From Tribonema minus (lineage: Eukaryota; Sar; Xanthophyceae; Tribonematales; Tribonemataceae): 64,000 bases of DNA. Positions within the stretch are counted from its first letter, which is position 1. Each line of letters opens with the position of its first letter. The stretch is taken from positions 38,799 through 102,798 of the forward strand of contig JAFCMP010000184.1 in NCBI GenBank assembly GCA_017506865.1. Reading direction: 5' to 3'. The notes below the pieces were generated by a model, which was not told where the DNA came from, did no database searches, and was given only the letters and a program-made list of their open reading frames with translations. This document shows positions 1 through 10,642 of the stretch, piece after piece. The position numbers were made by a program, and so were the translations under genes.

Positions 1-899
1 TTGCAGAACAGCTCCAGGTATGCAGCTTGCAGGCAGATGTCACATGTCAACAGAAATGCGACTTCGAAACTGGGCGAGTCCGCATGAACCCAACTGCAGG
101 TGTAGTCACCTACAAGCTGTGATTGCAGAAGGGGAACAATGAAAAGCAGAACAAATGCAAAGAGAGTACTGCTGGTATGCATTGTGACATCTACGGGCGA
201 GGCAGCGATCATTGCCATCCCGCACCACCTTTGGAATGACGTTCGCACACGAAAGTGCCAGAACACTAACGGTACCTGTCGAAGACGCGGCAGGGGTACG
301 TCCTTTCCTGTTGACCTGCAGGTCTCACAGGCACCGCCTTCTTCTGCACCTGGTGTGCGAGCTCCAGCTACTTGTCCACGCAGAACGTCCCACAGCATGT
401 GTCAATCATCCCACCTCAAACGCCCCTCGGGCAAGCACGATGTCCTTGACTGTAGCACATTGTGTCCGTGTTGACTGTACCACAGGCTTGTCCAACTCGC
501 CATGCACAAACATGAACCTGTATCCAGCGATCAAAGACACCCCTTCTTGCGACACATCCGGTGATGCCAGCAACGCACTGCGCCACGCGCCAAGAGTGCC
601 ATCGTGTGGCCCGTGCCCTCCCTTTTGAGATGTATCATCACCTGATTGCGGCCTGCTTCTGACGGCAAGCACTTGTGGCATCGTGCGAAGCCTTCCTTGC
701 TGGTGCCAGTCCTCTCCGCATGCTCACGATGGGGGGCGTCATTCTGCATACTGCTGCTGCCGCGTTTACGGCTGACTTCTGCGCAGCATTCTGTGATGCG
801 ACTGCGGCTGCTGCTGCCGACGCCTTGCTGCTGTAGCCAGACTGCCGAAGACGTCACCGCTGCCCCCGCCAGCTGAGGCGACTGCACAGACCTCCGCGT
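1..899. other. no supported gene
   Basis: Short open frames exist on both strands, including a 118-codon minus-strand frame at 531-887 just downstream of the 900-1433 gene. None has a recognisable domain, convincing splice borders or a start context, so I annotate none of them. The minus-strand frame could be decayed 3' sequence of the neighbouring gene, but nothing proves it. Confidence 0.5.
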
Positions 900-1433
900 T
901 TACTGGCTGAGGGAGTGGTTGGCACTCTTGGGGGCGGGTGGAACGTAGCCGTCGCGCTTAAACAGGCACGTGGCAAACAGGGGGGCATCTGTTTGGCCTG
1001 GCTCGCCGATGCCAACTGCATCCAGCGTCCACCCGTTGTGTGACGCTGGCGACGCCTGGCCCGCGCGCTGCCACCCCATGAGGTCGAGTAGTTTCGAGCT
1101 CATAAAGAAATCCGCATCTCGCCAGCTGCCCAAGAGGGGAAACCTGTTGGTGATGGCCACCGAGCGCACCATGAAAGGCAGCATGTCTCCTGCGACCCAG
1201 TCAAGCGTGTAGTGACCGCTAGGTCTATCTGGAGTCCTCTGCCACGCCCCACGCAGCTCGACGCCGTCGCCGAGGGGTGACCACACCACGAAGTAAGCTT
1301 TGGCACTTTCTTTGCTGTAGGCAAAGATTAAGGCCGGCTCCCAACATCCAGACTCTTCATTGTGACGGGCACTAAATCCGATCGTAGTCAGAGCGTCCGC
1401 GATGAGGCTGATGTTGGCCGGGGAGTCAATCAT
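900..1433 (-). CDS. hypothetical protein, intact 177-codon ORF
   Basis: I do not recognise this protein. The frame runs from an ATG at 1433 to a stop at 900-902 without interruption. Its composition is balanced, with dispersed hydrophobic and aromatic residues, several Trp (for example in the motifs CWEPALIF and VVWSPLGDGVELRGAW) and few low-complexity runs. That is unlike the Ser/Arg/Cys-rich chance frames elsewhere in the window. There is no signal peptide, no membrane segment and no catalytic motif that I can name. It is either a single-exon gene or one long exon of a gene whose other exons I cannot see. The composition is the main reason for calling it coding. Confidence 0.45.
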   Translation of the reverse strand: MIDSPANISLIADALTTIGFSARHNEESGCWEPALIFAYSKESAKAYFVVWSPLGDGVELRGAWQRTPDRPSGHYTLDWVAGDMLPFMVRSVAITNRFPLLGSWRDADFFMSSKLLDLMGWQRAGQASPASHNGWTLDAVGIGEPGQTDAPLFATCLFKRDGYVPPAPKSANHSLSQ

Positions 1434-2754
1434 TGTTCCTTTCGCTTGTGTCGGTCAGCACTGCCGAAGTTCAATTATCGATTGAAGTTGAACTCTTACA
1501 AGGTGTTTGTTTTGCAAAAGTTGTGACGACTTGATGGGCTGGTGTGCCTCAGGCATCGGGGTCGTGAGCTTCAGTCTCCTAATACTTCCTCGGCACACTG
1601 AGTGCTTTCATTTTGCCACTGGAGGACAGCTCAGGAGATTCACTACAATCATGCCAGCAGCTGTGGCAGTGCCAGTCGGGACCGCTGTGTGCTCCGAGCT
1701 TGCCCAGGTTCGACTCAATGTGCGTTTCAGCAATGGTTTGCTCCTCGTTGCAACTCATGTGCTGTGCTTGGCCGAGTCGATCGAGGAGATCCTTTGTTGG
1801 GCACGCAGAGCGTGAAAACCTGGCAGGCATGCAGCCAACTCGCCAGTAGTGCATCTGACATTGCTACTGCTGATTATTTGAAGCGGTTCAACATCTGCCA
1901 CTTGCCTCTCAGGAGGTGCTAGATGGAATGGCGGCGCCTGATTGGCGGAAGAATGCACATGGACAGGTGTGTCACATAAATTACGACTAGGTACCTGTTT
2001 CACAAAGCCATGGATCCATAAAAGTATAACGTGTTTGTTGCAGGCTGCTGGCCACTTTTACTGGAATGCTAAACAGGCTGGCTGTTGCTGCTTTTGATTT
2101 CGACCAGGTTATCCTGTGCAGACACCACGATCATGATCTAAGGAGTCAGCACTTGAGGTCAGCAGGCATGAAGCTTTGTTGCATTGCATGTCCGTGCCTT
2201 ATAGTCAGACAGCCACGCTGCTAGTCTGTTCAGGCCACAAACATGGGGAATCACGATGGGATCCATGTCGAGACTGTCTTCAGACTTCCGTGCAAGTTCT
2301 GGATCTCTCGGCAAATCTCATGTAGAGCTTCTCATGCAAACCTGCACGGCGCTGACTGTGCTGCCTGGTGCTCTTAGGGGCGGGAGGGGGGGGGCGGGGG
2401 GGGGGGGGGGTGTAGCCATTGTAAGTCATCAGTGTGACCAGTTCTGGCTACTCAGCTTCGCAGCCTCTTGACACTGCTCAGCCCATCCGCCGCGGCACCT
2501 GCACTGGGTGGCGCTTATGGGCGAGCCGGGGGCAACAGTCAGTGCTCAGATGCTATGATCAACTTGTCGTGGCAGCTATGCAGCCGCGCAGCCTGCTGAC
2601 AGCAGCGCTCAACCCGGCCGCTGCCGCATAGGCACTGGCTGGCGCTCGCGGCTCGCGCCGGTGTGTTGGAAAGGGAGTAGGTATAGCCATTACAACGTCA
2701 GTGCTCAGCCTTTTGACTATCCTCAGCTTTGTCTTTATCCGCTGCTGACGACAG
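1434..2754. other. intergenic or 5' region of the kinase gene
   Basis: No exon could be placed with confidence. Exon 1 of the kinase begins after an acceptor at 2751-2754, so at least one further 5' exon should lie here or further upstream. A frame starting at 2256 is one candidate, but it runs into a poly-G tract at about 2389-2410 and shows no family resemblance. Two degenerate copies of the exon-1 acceptor edge are annotated separately. Confidence 0.4.
2500..2665 (+). repeat. two degenerate copies of kinase exon-1 acceptor edge
   Basis: The true exon 1 opens with ACTGGGTGGCGCTGGCAGG near 2756. Related strings occur at about 2503-2535 (CACTGGGTGGCGCTTATGGG, then a GAGCCGGGGGCAACA-type stretch) and at about 2633-2660 (CACTGGCTGGCGCTCGCGGC). 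Both are followed by sequence recalling the exon but lose the Walker A coding. They lie upstream of the real exon, as do all acceptor-edge copies in this window. Confidence 0.55.
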
Positions 2755-5700
2755 TACTGGGTGGCGCTGGCAGGCGCGCCGGGGGCGGGGAAGACCACAG
2801 TCTGCGCGGGCGTCGCGGCCGCGCTGCTGTCGAGGGGGGTAGGTACGGCCGTGGTGGGTATGGACGGTTTTCATCTCTACCGGCGGGAGCTGGACGCGAT
2901 GCCGGACCCAGCAGAGGTGCGTCTACTTCAAGTTGAAGGAAGTACTTGCGAGTATCGTCTTTGAAGCAGGTGTGCGTCCATGTAGCTCTGCTTCTGACAG
3001 GTGCTGTGGAAACCCTGGGCGCCAAGCGATGGTGCTTTGTTGTGCGTCGTTCGTTATCGCATTGTAGAGTTGTGTTGGAGGGGGGGGGGGGCACAGCTGT
3101 ACACGACTGCCGTTCTACTGCATGCATGCGGAGCCAAAGTTGGTGTGTCAGCATCACAGTGCTCAGCGTCACAGTGTTTGCATTTCTGCTTGTACAGTTC
3201 GAGGTTCGATTGCGGTTCAGTGAGTGCTATGTACCAGATTGGTTTGCGCGCTGACCCTTCCGCGCTCTGGCTTTCCCGAGCACGTCATAATTCCTGGTCG
3301 TTTGGCCGCGCATGTACAAAGCTTGAGCACTGCCATAGAACTCCGGGCCACCATGGCTCAGTGGCGCGATGATGGTGCACATGCCGCCGCAGCCACAAAA
3401 GTTCAAAAGTGAAGTACGCAAATGTTTTTTGCCAGACTGAGCCGTGCGCAATCGCACCCCACAAGGGCGCATGCATGCAGTCTCACTGTTGGACTATCAT
3501 TATTCCATTATGAAGTAGATGCTTCCAAGTATTGCTACGCATTGTTGTGGAAAGTGCTCTCAACAAGCGTATCCGACACGACGCTCACCGTCACGGCATG
3601 CATGCCGCCACCGCTACTGCTGCCAGGCGCACCGCAAGCGCAGCGCTCACTGAACGTTCGATGCCTACAAATTCGCGATGTTGTGAGAGGTACTGTCAGT
3701 CAGTAAGCATCGCCGCCGCTCACTGTCGTGGCATGCATGCCGCCGCTCGCTACCGCTGCCAGGCGCGCCGCGAGCGCTACCGCTGCCAGGCGCGCCGCGA
3801 GCGCTGCGCTCGCTGGACGTTCGATGCCCACAATTCCCGATGTTGCGAGAGGTACTCTCAGTCAGTAAGCATCGCCGCCGCTCACTGTCATGGCATGCAT
3901 GCCGCCACCGCTCCTGCTGCTTCCAGGCGCACCGCAAGCGCGGCGCTCACTGGACGTTTGATGCCCCCAAGTTCCTGCAGCGGCTGCGTGAGGTGCGCGC
4001 AAATGGCAGAGGTGCTTTTCCGTCCTTTGACCACTGTGTGGGAGACCCAGTGGAGGACGACATTGTGGTGGGGTAAGTCACACTTGAACTTTGGCTTGCG
4101 CTAGCTCCAGTCCATGCTGTGCAAGCACCGTGCAGACAGCAGTGTGATGGCGGGGCAGCTATGAAGTTGCAGGCTTAGTAGTGAGAAGTTTCAAGTGGTA
4201 TTCTCTTCGTTTCCTTTGGCCACATGTGTGTGGTAATAGTGACTCTTGAAACTTCAAGCAAGTTTGGCATTGCAGCACTAGCCACAAAACCATGTCGTTC
4301 ACTCATATTGTGCGAATATTGTGCAGACAGCAGTGTGACAGCAGGGCAGCTATTTTAAAAATACTTTCAAAAGATGCAGGCGCAGAATGAAAAGCTGTAA
4401 CTGGTATGCTCTTCGTCTCTGTTGGGCACTGATGGGACGTTGTGGTGGTAAGAGTCACTCTTGAAGTTTGGCATTGCAGTGCACCACAAACCACGCATCC
4501 CGGCATCAAATGTTCCCTGTTACTGGTTTAGCAATGTGACACATGCTATGTCACAGCGGTGCGCACGGTACCCCACAAGTAATGTGCTTCAGCAGAAGCA
4601 AGTAGACTGCACACTTGTGAAGCACTCAGGATACTCGTCGCTTTCCCTTCATGGCACAGTTTCTAGCGTCGCGTGCAGCTGAGCAGTGGTCTTGCGCACA
4701 CATTGATCCAGTTACTGCCGCCATTGCATGCACTGACCTTCACTGTCGGCTGGCCTATTCAGTACCGCTGTAGCAGGCATTTCAGGGTAGGCATTCCATC
4801 AAACGTTCATCATGCATAAGGTTGAGGGCCAGTTTTTGCTTCGTGGCACTAGAGTAGAAGCTACTGGCTGGATGCTTTCCGCTTCCCGGAATGCAAGCAA
4901 TATATTGCAGCTTGTCGGCGTTGCCAAACAGCGGTGTCTGTGCTTGCCTGCCCTGCTTTCAGCCCAGAGCGCCAGGTGGTCATCGTAGCACATCAACCTT
5001 TCTTCTATGTGTCTTCCAATGGCACTTTCCTTCACTCACTGCAGGGAGCGCTATTTCAGCATCGTCAGGCAATTCAGTGTTGGCACGAGTGTCTCGGATT
5101 CAACTGAGGACCGATGTTGTGAAGCTAGGCGCAAGGACCGAAGCTACGGTGTTCACGAGGTCGCATGCTTCAACGGTTTCGGCTTTCATAATGCAATCTC
5201 TCGCAGGTTGCACGCGTTGCTCACCAGCGGTGTCCCCGTTTGCCTTCCGTGTACTCAGCCCAGAGCACCAGGTGGTCATCGTGGAGGGCAACTACCTGCT
5301 GCTGAGCGGTGATGATGCGAGCCCGTGGAACGAGATTCGGCCGCTCTTCGACCAGGCGTGGTTTCTGGACTGTCCGGAGAGCGAACGGCGGTTGCGGCTG
5401 GTCAAGCGGCACATGCTAACAGGGCTCTCCAAAGAGGTACAGTGGCGCATCTTGTGCGACGCATCTGGTGCAATGTTCAAAATGAACGGCGATTACGGCT
5501 CATCAAGCGGCACATGGTCATTGGGCTGTCCGAGCAGGTTTGTTCACAAGTCTTGTTCTGTGAAGGATAGACCATACTTAAATGGCGGTTGCGGCTGGTC
5601 AAGCGGCACATGGTCACTGGCCTCTCCGAGCAGGGTTTGCGCGTCTTTTTTGTCAAGGATCGACCACACTTGGATCGGAATGAGTCAAAGATTGTAGAGC

Positions 5701-6819
5701 TCTAATAAGTGACAAGGTGTGGTGAGCCATCGAGTTAAATACCTTCCACCAATGACCATGGTCGCCGCTGCTGCGGCAATTGGACACGCGTCAAACAGTG
5801 CCACCACGGTACGGCTGGTCAAGCGGCACATGATTACTGGGCTCTTCGAGCAAGTGTGTTCACGCGTCTTGTTCTGCTAGTAGGATTGTGACCATATAAT
5901 GTTGTCTTGGCAAAGATGTTTCACAGATGAACCAGCACCGTAAAATTGTGCGAGTGAGTAGGTGAAATCACGAACTGGTGCCTGATTGATGGGAAACTGT
6001 GCGACTGCGGTCGCTTTGTAGGGCAGGTGGCGAATGGCGCACATCAAAGCAGACATCTGGACGCTTCTGAGCATGTAGTGTCTGCAGGATTCACCCGAGA
6101 GCCTCATTGTGAGTACAAACAGCAGATTTTTCATGAAACTCTTGGTATGTTCAGAGAGCTTTCACAGCTGCTTGTTGATGAATGGGTTGCGACGACGCAT
6201 GCAGTCTGGCTGGGCTTCACAAGGAGGATCAAAGCTTTTACGCCAGTGAATGTGAACCATTGACCTGTTGTGTCACGCTTGAACAGACCATGCGTGGGGG
6301 GAGTCAAAGCGCAGGTAGGTATCCAGACCAAAAGCTGATGTGCAACACATCTGGAAGAGCACGTGCTTTCAAGCAGCTGAACTCTTTGAAGCTACAATGA
6401 AGCCGATGAAAGTCCCTGAGAAGTACGGCAGACCGAGTGCAAGCTTGCGTCACTGCAGCAGTAAAGAACAGAATGCAGTACTAGTGGCAGCACAGGTGCG
6501 CCGCTGCTGCCCCATATGGCACGCAGCAGCATGCCTCAGCTGAGCAGTGATGTGCATCGCTGAGCCATGCCGCTGAGTACTGGAATGCCGGACTACTGGG
6601 TAGTATGCGCTGTACACCTTCTGAATGATGCTGTTGTTTCAGAACAAGTCAACGGCCCGTTATGCTGACACCACATTTGCCCCTCTCGCTGCTCCGTGCG
6701 CGCAGGCCGCTGAACTACGAACTGAGGACAACGACCTGCCCAACGGCGCCTTTATAGTCAGCCACCTCGACAGGGCGGCTGTGGACAGAGTCATCAGCAG
6801 CAGCAGCGAGGGACCCTGA
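2755..6819 (+). CDS. P-loop nucleoside/nucleotide kinase family protein (YFH7/uridine-kinase-like), spliced
   Basis: Four exons read continuously: 2755-2916, 3927-4072, 5259-5436 and 6706-6819 (TGA), 200 codons with stop. Exon 1 carries the Walker A motif GAPGAGKTT and then MDGFHL, the acceptor-site motif of this family. Exon 2 carries RGAHWTFD and SFDH..GDPVEDDI. Exon 3 carries VIVEGNYLLL, followed by a DCPE..RRLRLVKRH lid segment. Exon 4 carries NDLPNG near the C terminus. These are the successive signatures of the fungal YFH7/bacterial FrcK-like branch of the uridine kinase/PRK superfamily, which phosphorylates small hydroxylated substrates. The true substrate cannot be told. Donors are GTGCGT, GTAAGT and GTACAG, and all phases match. 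A 5' exon with the start codon is missing, since exon 1 opens after an acceptor CAG. The introns are filled with copies of the flanking exon edges. Confidence 0.85.
3590..3926 (+). repeat. tandem copies of kinase exon-2 acceptor edge (pseudo-exons)
   Basis: The real acceptor at 3921-3926 is preceded by GGCATGCATGCCGCCACCGC and followed by GCGCACCGCAAGCGC. The same block recurs at about 3594-3680 and 3731-3860. In the second block a 24-base acceptor segment (CGCTACCGCTGCCAGGCGCG plus flank) is itself doubled near 3757-3802. Each large copy carries acceptor, exon start (CGCTCACTG.ACGTTCGATGC) and then intron-like sequence ending GTCAGTCAGTAAG, so each looks like a decoy exon with both an acceptor and a possible donor. 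None keeps the full exon-2 frame. Confidence 0.8.
4196..4482 (+). repeat. copies of kinase exon-2 donor edge in following intron
   Basis: The true donor region reads ACATTGTGGTGGGGTAAGTC followed by ACACTTGAACTTTGGC. Related strings occur at about 4222-4275 (GTGTGTGGTAATAGTGACTC, then TTTGGCATTGCAG) and about 4435-4480 (GACGTTGTGGTGGTAAGAGT, then CACTCTTGAAGTTTGGC). They are part of a larger imperfect duplication of about 180 bases that also repeats GCAGACAGCAGTGTGA at 4131 and 4323. Confidence 0.6.
4954..4998 (+). repeat. copy of kinase exon-3 acceptor edge
   Basis: The string TTTCAGCCCAGAGCGCCAGG at about 4957 repeats the true acceptor CTCAGCCCAGAGCACCAGG at 5255, followed in both by TGGTCATCGT. 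The copy then diverges into a non-coding stretch. The upstream flank (GCGGTGTCTGTGCTTGCCTG against GCGGTGTCCCCGTTTGCCTT) is also shared. Confidence 0.75.
5490..5880 (+). repeat. three copies of kinase exon-3 donor edge
   Basis: The last coding bases of exon 3 (CGGCTGGTCAAGCGGCACATG and the following GGGCTCTCC) recur three times downstream: at about 5497-5560, 5582-5655 and 5808-5880. Each copy has the same exon end, an acidic or Gln codon and a GT-containing intron start (CAGGTTTGTTCACAAGTC, CAGGGTTTGCGCGTC, CAAGTGTGTTCACGCGTC). Translated, they would read LVKRHM..GLSEQ or similar, which makes them decoys for the true donor at 5437. Confidence 0.8.
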
Positions 6820-7679
6820 TCATTCTGCTGGGTGCCACTGCCGCTGCACCTCTGCTTCACAGGCAAGCCAGATGCAGCGGCAGGTTCTCATCAAATGAGC
6901 TGCATGGCATTGATGATTTGCCTGGCTTGATTCGAGGTACATACTGTCACCTGCGACTTATTGCTGTCACCACCATCAGTGTGAACAAGCTTCGGTGCGT
7001 TTACTATCGCTATTGCAATCTGAGCAGACGACACTGCAGCTATGTACAGATGCTGTGACAGTGTGACTGAACGGTTGATTGTGGCTGTAAGTAGTTTGCA
7101 TTGCTAACGGCATTGCTTGCTGCACCTCAGACTCTCCCACAGCAGTTGCTTGTACTTCAGCAGCCACCTTGTGCACTCAAGTATGACATCAAGTCCTTTT
7201 CAAAGAATGCTCAACGGATGCTGTTACGCCACCTGCTTGATTGGCGTCATTGTGTGCTTCTAATCCAGTTAAAATTGATAATGCGAATCATGTCATGTGC
7301 TGCGTGCCACTCACGTATTGGTTCTCGAGAAGCAGTGACATCAGCAACCGACAAACAAACATTCCATTTCATTCTTGAAAAAAAGTTCAATCACCTCAAC
7401 TTTTTTTAAGGCAGTCGATGACTTTCTCAAAAGAGGCTGGCTGACACAACAGAAAAATGGATGCAGTGCACTAGCTCTCTCCCGTTGCTCCACTGTTCAA
7501 CAAGCCCGGTGCACGTGCTCACACAACAGTGTGACGCTGAAACCCTACTGACAGAAATCCCATTGTCAGTCAGTTGACATTAATACGTCGCTGTGGGTTG
7601 TCACATAGCTCGCCCACCAGCCCTTGCCCTGACTTTCATGTATACCGTACCTACCTCTCTGCCCCTGCGCCGCTGCAGA

Positions 7680-8013
7680 TTGCGGGCCTGGCCGCCATGC
7701 GCGCAGTGCATGCCCAGTCCAGCAGTTGCTTAAGCCGCCTGCAAAGCGCGGCCGCAGCAGCGGCTGCGGCGGCGGCGACAGCACTGACTCCGGCAGCGGC
7801 AGCAGCGACTACGACAGCGACGTGGAGTCTTGCAATTCAGCCAGGAAGGCGCCTAAAAACGCGCCGGTGGCATCGGCAAAGGCGCAGGCCACGGCGCGAA
7901 CCGTGCAGCGGCGGCGGCGCTGGCCAGTGGCGACTTCGGAAAGAACGCGCCCGATGCCGTGGGCGCATTCGACCCCTCCGAGCGGAGCGACTAGAGAGCG
8001 CGTTTTTGCATAA
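7680..8013 (+). CDS. candidate exon, low-complexity acidic/Ser-rich product
   Basis: After a polypyrimidine-CTGCAG acceptor at about 7672-7679 the sequence turns GC-rich. One frame ends in a stop at 8011-8013 and gives a Gly/Ser/Asp-rich stretch (GSGSSDYDSDVESCNS) followed by a basic tail. A second frame ends at the TAG at about 7991-7993 with the globular-looking end FGKNAPDAVGAFDPSERSD. The two cannot both be read. I recognise no family, and I keep this as a candidate only because the composition differs from the surrounding sequence. Confidence 0.2.
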
Positions 8014-8076
8014 GCTGGCCGACAGTGTCGGCACTCCACTGCTGTGTCCAGGGGATTGCGATGTAGCGTCGTCGGC

Positions 8077-8082
8077 ACACAC

Positions 8083-8114
<32 letters not shown>
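8077..8114. repeat. (CA)n microsatellite
   Basis: An almost uninterrupted CA dinucleotide run of about 36 bases, with one TT interruption near its left end. Confidence 0.95.
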
Positions 8115-8116
<2 letters not shown>

Positions 8117-9190
8117 TGCGGTGCGACTTCAAGTTGCGTGTGTTGAGGAACAACTTCCCCTCTCCTCCGAGTCCTGCGGCACATGCTATGCGTCGTGCAG
8201 CGACTCGTGCTGCCCCGGCGCGTGTAGACTGCGCGAGCTGAGCGGAATTTTGCGGGTACGGACCGCCAAGTGTTGTTGCGGTCAATGAGACGTGGCACAT
8301 TAGAGTGGCCCAGTGAGGCATCATCATTGACATAGAATGGTTGTGTGCCATTAACGGCCTTGAAATACCATCGACTTGACTGCAGTGGGGTCTGCTGCTC
8401 CACTGTGCCCAAATGACAATGCTTTTCTCACTCCCTCTCTGTTTAGTGACACTGCTCCAGCAGCTGTGCAGGCATCGCACGATCCCAGATGAGATATCAT
8501 ATGGACAGACAAGGCTTGATCAACAACGCCGCAGACCGTACTCCTGCATGTCAAGGAATAACTGTATAGTATGGTGTGTTTTTTTGCGTCCTCGCTTTGG
8601 GTTCCGAAGCCAAAAGACAAAGTGCTCAATCAACACTGCCATATATTAGGTCGTACGTCTGGTTTAGTCTATAATTTTCTAACGAAATGCGTTGAATACA
8701 CCGCCGCGTTGGATGATCTTTCTGTAGATCTGAAAAACTGAACACTTCAAAGCCTGGGGTGTAACTTGACGTTAGACATGCTCAGTGGGACAAGTGAAAC
8801 GTTTCAAAAGATGTGCAGCTATACCGCAATCTGAGATCAGACGGCATGACATTTGTCAGGCACATTAAAAAAAACACACATCGCCGCAGACTCCTTTATG
8901 TCAAGAAGTACCCGTACAGCCGCGTATGCTTTGTGTTCGACCTCACTGAAAACATTTGCCTAATCGACGCTGTCATGCTAAGTCTCGCCGCCTGGTCAAG
9001 TTTTACCTAATTTCAACTTCCTTCATCCTTTTCAAACTTCAAACTGATAAGTTGAAGTTGAATAAATTAAAGTTTGATGAGAAAACAGGAAAAGTGTCAG
9101 TCAGTCAGTCAGGGCAGGGGCAGGCAGGCTGGCAGTGGCAGTCCCGTACTCGTCCGAGTCAGCGAATTGGGCGTTCAGAGTGGTTGACAA

Positions 9191-10642
9191 ATGATGCAGC
9201 CCTCAAAGCAGCAGGACGAACAAGCCCGCCGCACCAGATCGTGCAGCAACGACTGCAAGCCATCTACCCTCGTGGAGGTGTTCAAGGCCATGGCGTCTCT
9301 ATCGCTCCTTCCGAAGTGCGCATGGGGCTTGAACAAGGAGCTGCAGCGAGACGTTAAGCTAACAGTCAAGGTGAACGCCACAAGAGACACGCCGTGCACC
9401 GTACTGCGAAAGATTCTGGAGAGCAAGCTGGTCAGCTTCCTCAGGGCGTATGACCCGCTTCCGCAGCTCGATCTCACCGGGAGCATTCGAGTGCTGCAGC
9501 TTTGGCGCATTCGTGGCGTGTTGGTGGCGATGCCCAGTCAACTACACTCCGTCATGCTCGAGGCGTTGCCGGACGCAGCAGCTGAGGACCTGGCGGCACT
9601 TCTAAAATCGCTGCCGGGCAGCGTGCGCAATCTCAGCTTTGGCAGCTTTGGCTCCAGCTGCAGAGTTCACGCGGTTCACATGACTGGTGTGGACGTTGCC
9701 CTGCCGCCGCACCTTGAGACGCTTGAGCTGGGCGGGGTGGAACTTCAACGCTGCAAGTTTCCCGCCTCGCTCACCAGCACCACCTTGACGTGGTGCTCTC
9801 TGCCAGCTGCACTACAGCTGCCGGAGCCCCTCACGACGGCGCGCTTTGAGCATATCGAGTGGTCGCCTCCCCCAGCAGCAGGTTCCTCGTTCACCCTTCC
9901 CGACGGGCTTCGAGAGCTGAAGCTGGAGTGGTGGGGCCCTGACTGGGCCATAGCGCCGCTGCCGCACGGTCTTGTGCGCCTCAACATCACCTACTGCCAG
10001 TGGGCCACACACGGTGGACTTATGACGCCCGCCCTTGCGCCACTGCCGCATGCCCTGGAGGTGCTCACGGTGTCAACAGGGGGCGACGCAGCCGATTCGG
10101 TGCATCCCATCCTGGGCCAGCTACCGCAGTGCCTAACGGTGCTCGACCTGCGCAGCATGAACACCTTCAACAGTGCACTGGGCCTCCTGCCTCCGAGCCT
10201 CACTTCCCTCCGCCTTGGGTCAGGCTTCACGCAGGCACTGGGGGAGCTGCCAGAGAGCCTCACAGAGCTGCGCTTGGCACGCAATCCGTATGTCATTGAT
10301 GAAGACGAATACAGCCTCTTTGATCAGCCGCTGGGGCGGCTGCCTCCTGCGATGCAAGTGCTCGATCTGGACAGCAACCTCAACTTCAACCATACCCTCG
10401 GCTGCCTGCCGGTGACGCTCCGTGAGTTACGCCTCGGAGAGGCCTTCGACCACCCCTTGCAGAAACTCCCACCTGCGCTGGAAGTGCTCGAGCTCGGTGA
10501 CGCATTCCGGCAGGAGGTTCAGCCGGAACTGCCAAGCACGCTGCGCATGTTCCGCATGGGTGCACGCTTCAACGTGCCAGTCGCGCTGCCCGCGTCCCTC
10601 GAGAAGGTGTACATCGTGCTGCTGCTCGAGTGCGGTGGCCAG
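9191..10642 (+). CDS. FNIP/leucine-rich-repeat protein, long first exon
   Basis: The frame opens at ATG 9191, directly after an in-frame TGA at 9185-9187, and runs 484 codons to a strong donor CAG/GTGAGT at 10643. After an N-terminal segment of about 110 residues come roughly 12 repeats of the form LPxxLxxLxLGxxFxxxLxxLP. Clear examples are NSALGLLPPSLTSLRLG, QALGELPESLTELRLA, DHPLQKLPPALEVLELG and NVPVALPASLEKVYI. This is the FNIP-type variant of LRR, known from amoebae, algae and some giant viruses and thought to mediate protein-protein contacts. No signal peptide, membrane segment or kinase domain is visible. The frame runs on to 10846 if unspliced, but the donor argues for a further exon that I cannot place. 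A possible one starts near 10949. Confidence 0.75.

Larger units (their letters stand above)
6820..9190. other. intergenic, no firmly supported gene
   Basis: Apart from one candidate coding segment (7680-8013) and a CA microsatellite I see no supported gene. Homopurine/homopyrimidine patches, an AT-rich segment (8570-8720) and CAGT repeats just before the next gene (about 9095-9110) are the main visible features. Confidence 0.45.
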
